DNA of 7,357 nt, taken from Kiritimatiellia bacterium. Its GTDB lineage: Bacteria; Verrucomicrobiota; Kiritimatiellia; RFP12; UBA1067. A program made the position numbers and the translations under genes. The first letter of the stretch is position 1; the number at the start of each line of letters is the position of its first letter. Under the pieces are notes generated by a model. That model saw nothing but the letters and a program-made list of their open reading frames with translations, searched no databases and was not told where the DNA came from. The DNA lies in the NCBI GenBank assembly GCA_017411125.1, contig JAFPNP010000243.1:1-7357 (forward strand). Direction: 5' to 3'. Of this stretch, positions 5,970 through 7,357 are shown piece by piece.

Positions 5970-7357
5970 ATGGCTGGAGAGTACCAGTTTTCGCTTATAG
6001 ACGTGACGAAGCAAGTCGGCACGAAGACGATTCTGAAAGACGTGTGCTTGAGCTTCTTCTATGGTGCGCACATCGGCGTGATTGGCGGCAACGGCGCGGG
6101 CAAGTCTTCGCTTCTCAAGATTCTCGCCGGAATCGACAAGGACATCCTCGGCACATGTCAGATAGCGAAGGGCACGCGCGTAGGCTATCTTCCGCAGGAG
6201 CCGGAGCTTGACGATTCCAAAACCGTGGGCGAGGTCGTCGAGGAGGGCGTGGCCGAGGCGAAGGCGATGGTGGAACGCTACGAGGATCTCTGCTGCAATC
6301 TTGACGACCCGAAGGCCGCCGCCGAGATGGAGCGGCTGCAGGCTATAATAGATGCAAAGGATCTCTGGAACGTGGACCACAAGGTCGAGATGGCGATGGC
6401 GGACATGGGCTGCCCGCCCGCAGACCAGAAGGTGTCCGTTCTCTCCGGCGGCGAACGCCGCCGCGTGGCGATCGCGCGGCTGCTCCTGCAGGAGCCGGAC
6501 GTTCTGCTGCTTGACGAACCTACCAATCACCTCGACGCCGAGACGACGTTCCGCCTCGAAGCGTATTTGAAGGAGTTCAAAGGCACGCTTATCGTCGTCA
6601 CGCACGACCGCTACTTCCTGAGCGACGTGACGGACTGGATTCTGGAGCTCGACCACGGCATTTGCTATCCTTACAAAGGCAACTACGAAGAGTGGCTGAA
6701 GCAGAAGGAGGCCATGCTTGCCCGCGAGGCGAAGGCCGAGAAGAGCCGCCAGAAGCTCATCGAAAACGAATTGAAGTGGATACAGACGAACCCGTCCGGC
6801 CGCCATGCGAAGGCGCAGGCCCGCGTGAAGCGCTACGAGGAACTGCAGAAACAGGAGGTGTCCACGCGCGAGGACGACCTCGTGATCCGCATCCCCGCCG
6901 GGCCGCGTCTCGGCGATCTCGTCGTGCGGGCGGAGCACGTCGCGATGGGCTTCGACGGGCGCACGCTCTACAGCGACCTCAATTTCAACCTGCCGCGCGG
7001 CGGCATAGTTGGCGTGATCGGAGCGAACGGCGCGGGCAAGACCACGCTCTTCAAGCTCATCACGGGCGAGCTGAAGCCGCTTTCCGGCACGCTTACTGTC
7101 GGCGAAACGGTAAAACTCAGCTACGTGGACCAGACACGTTCGGAACTTCAGCCGGACCAGACCGTGTACGAGGCGATCACGGGCGGCGGCGAGTTCGTGC
7201 GCCTCGCCGGCTCTACCATGATGAACGGGCGGGCGTACTGCAGCCGTTTCAACTTCAGGGGCGCGGAGCAGCAGAAGAAAGTCGGCGTGCTTTCCGGCGG
7301 CGAACGCAACCGCGTGCATCTCGCAAAACTCCTCACGGCGGGCGGCAACCTGCTGCT
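5970..7357 (+). CDS. ettA: Energy-dependent translational throttle protein EttA (ABC-F), 3' end outside window
   Basis: EttA is a cytoplasmic ABC-F ATPase that binds the ribosomal E site and, in E. coli, gates entry into elongation according to the ATP/ADP ratio. The frame runs from ATG at 5970 through the window end without a stop: 462 codons, against 555 in E. coli EttA. Cassette 1 has LSFFYGAHIGVIGGNGAGK with Walker A at residues 39-47, YLPQEPEL (73-80), signature LSGGERRR (158-165), Walker B LLLDEPTNHLD with Glu183, and THDRYF with His212. An arm-like insertion lies at about 85-150. The charged interdomain linker (about 238-300) includes KGNYEEWLKQKE and the basic GRHAKAQARVKRYEEL. Cassette 2 has Walker A GANGAGKTT (351-359) and signature LSGGERNR (441-448); its Walker B and switch histidine lie beyond the edge. 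The text follows EttA closely, including IPAGPRLGD and GETVKLSYVDQ, and is unlike Uup or resistance-type ABC-F proteins. There are no membrane segments. Confidence 0.94.
   Translation, partial: MAGEYQFSLIDVTKQVGTKTILKDVCLSFFYGAHIGVIGGNGAGKSSLLKILAGIDKDILGTCQIAKGTRVGYLPQEPELDDSKTVGEVVEEGVAEAKAMVERYEDLCCNLDDPKAAAEMERLQAIIDAKDLWNVDHKVEMAMADMGCPPADQKVSVLSGGERRRVAIARLLLQEPDVLLLDEPTNHLDAETTFRLEAYLKEFKGTLIVVTHDRYFLSDVTDWILELDHGICYPYKGNYEEWLKQKEAMLAREAKAEKSRQKLIENELKWIQTNPSGRHAKAQARVKRYEELQKQEVSTREDDLVIRIPAGPRLGDLVVRAEHVAMGFDGRTLYSDLNFNLPRGGIVGVIGANGAGKTTLFKLITGELKPLSGTLTVGETVKLSYVDQTRSELQPDQTVYEAITGGGEFVRLAGSTMMNGRAYCSRFNFRGAEQQKKVGVLSGGERNRVHLAKLLTAGGNLL

Noticed and set aside
6446..6463. Perfect inverted repeat CGGCGGCG-AA-CGCCGCCG
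   Set aside because: It encodes the conserved ABC signature LSGGERRR of EttA cassette 1; the symmetry follows from GC-rich codons for Gly-Gly-Glu-Arg-Arg.
5865..7319. A 484-codon open frame on the minus strand opposite ettA
   Set aside because: The plus strand encodes a complete set of EttA motifs here. The antisense frame is rich in Arg, Ala, Val and His, has no recognisable motif and is a by-product of GC-rich codon use.

Overview
The window is a stretch of GC-rich bacterial chromosome carrying six housekeeping-type protein genes, two of them cut by the window edges. A LolC/LolE-like permease with a LolD-like ATPase points to a diderm (Gram-negative) bacterium. PlsY, a Bacillus-like LeuRS without zinc-site cysteines, and EttA fit many phyla. 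The phylum cannot be fixed from the sequence; an uncultured PVC-type lineage (Kiritimatiellota or Verrucomicrobiota) is only a guess.

Layout. Bases 1-1687 (+) hold the 3' end of a lipoprotein-release-type ABC permease followed, one base later, by its ATPase. Bases 1676-5840 (-) hold a compact three-gene run read right to left: plsY (phospholipid synthesis), leuS (leucyl-tRNA synthetase) and a UbiA-superfamily prenyltransferase resembling decaprenyl-phosphate phosphoribosyltransferase. Its gaps are only 28 and 9 bases, so it is probably one operon. The + and - units converge and overlap tail to tail by 12 bases at 1676-1687, with no visible terminator. Bases 5841-5969 are the only real intergenic region, a 129-base divergent control region. 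From 5970 (+) the ABC-F translation factor ettA runs off the right edge, with about 95 residues missing relative to E. coli EttA.

How the parts relate. The products serve envelope biogenesis (lipoprotein export to the outer membrane, phosphatidic acid synthesis, polyprenyl-phosphate chemistry) and translation (LeuRS, EttA). No shared pathway is evident; this looks like ordinary core-genome neighbourhood rather than an island.

I found no mobile element, CRISPR array, RNA gene or evidence of an undescribed multi-gene system. The signals most worth a second look are at the divergent promoter region. The plsY operon has a perfect extended -10 element ending 8 bases before its ATG, with no Shine-Dalgarno and an in-frame stop just upstream, so its mRNA may be leaderless. 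The ettA leader has a perfect 8-bp inverted repeat with a competing alternative stem. The phosphoribosyltransferase-like prenyltransferase is also set apart from the partner genes known in mycobacteria.
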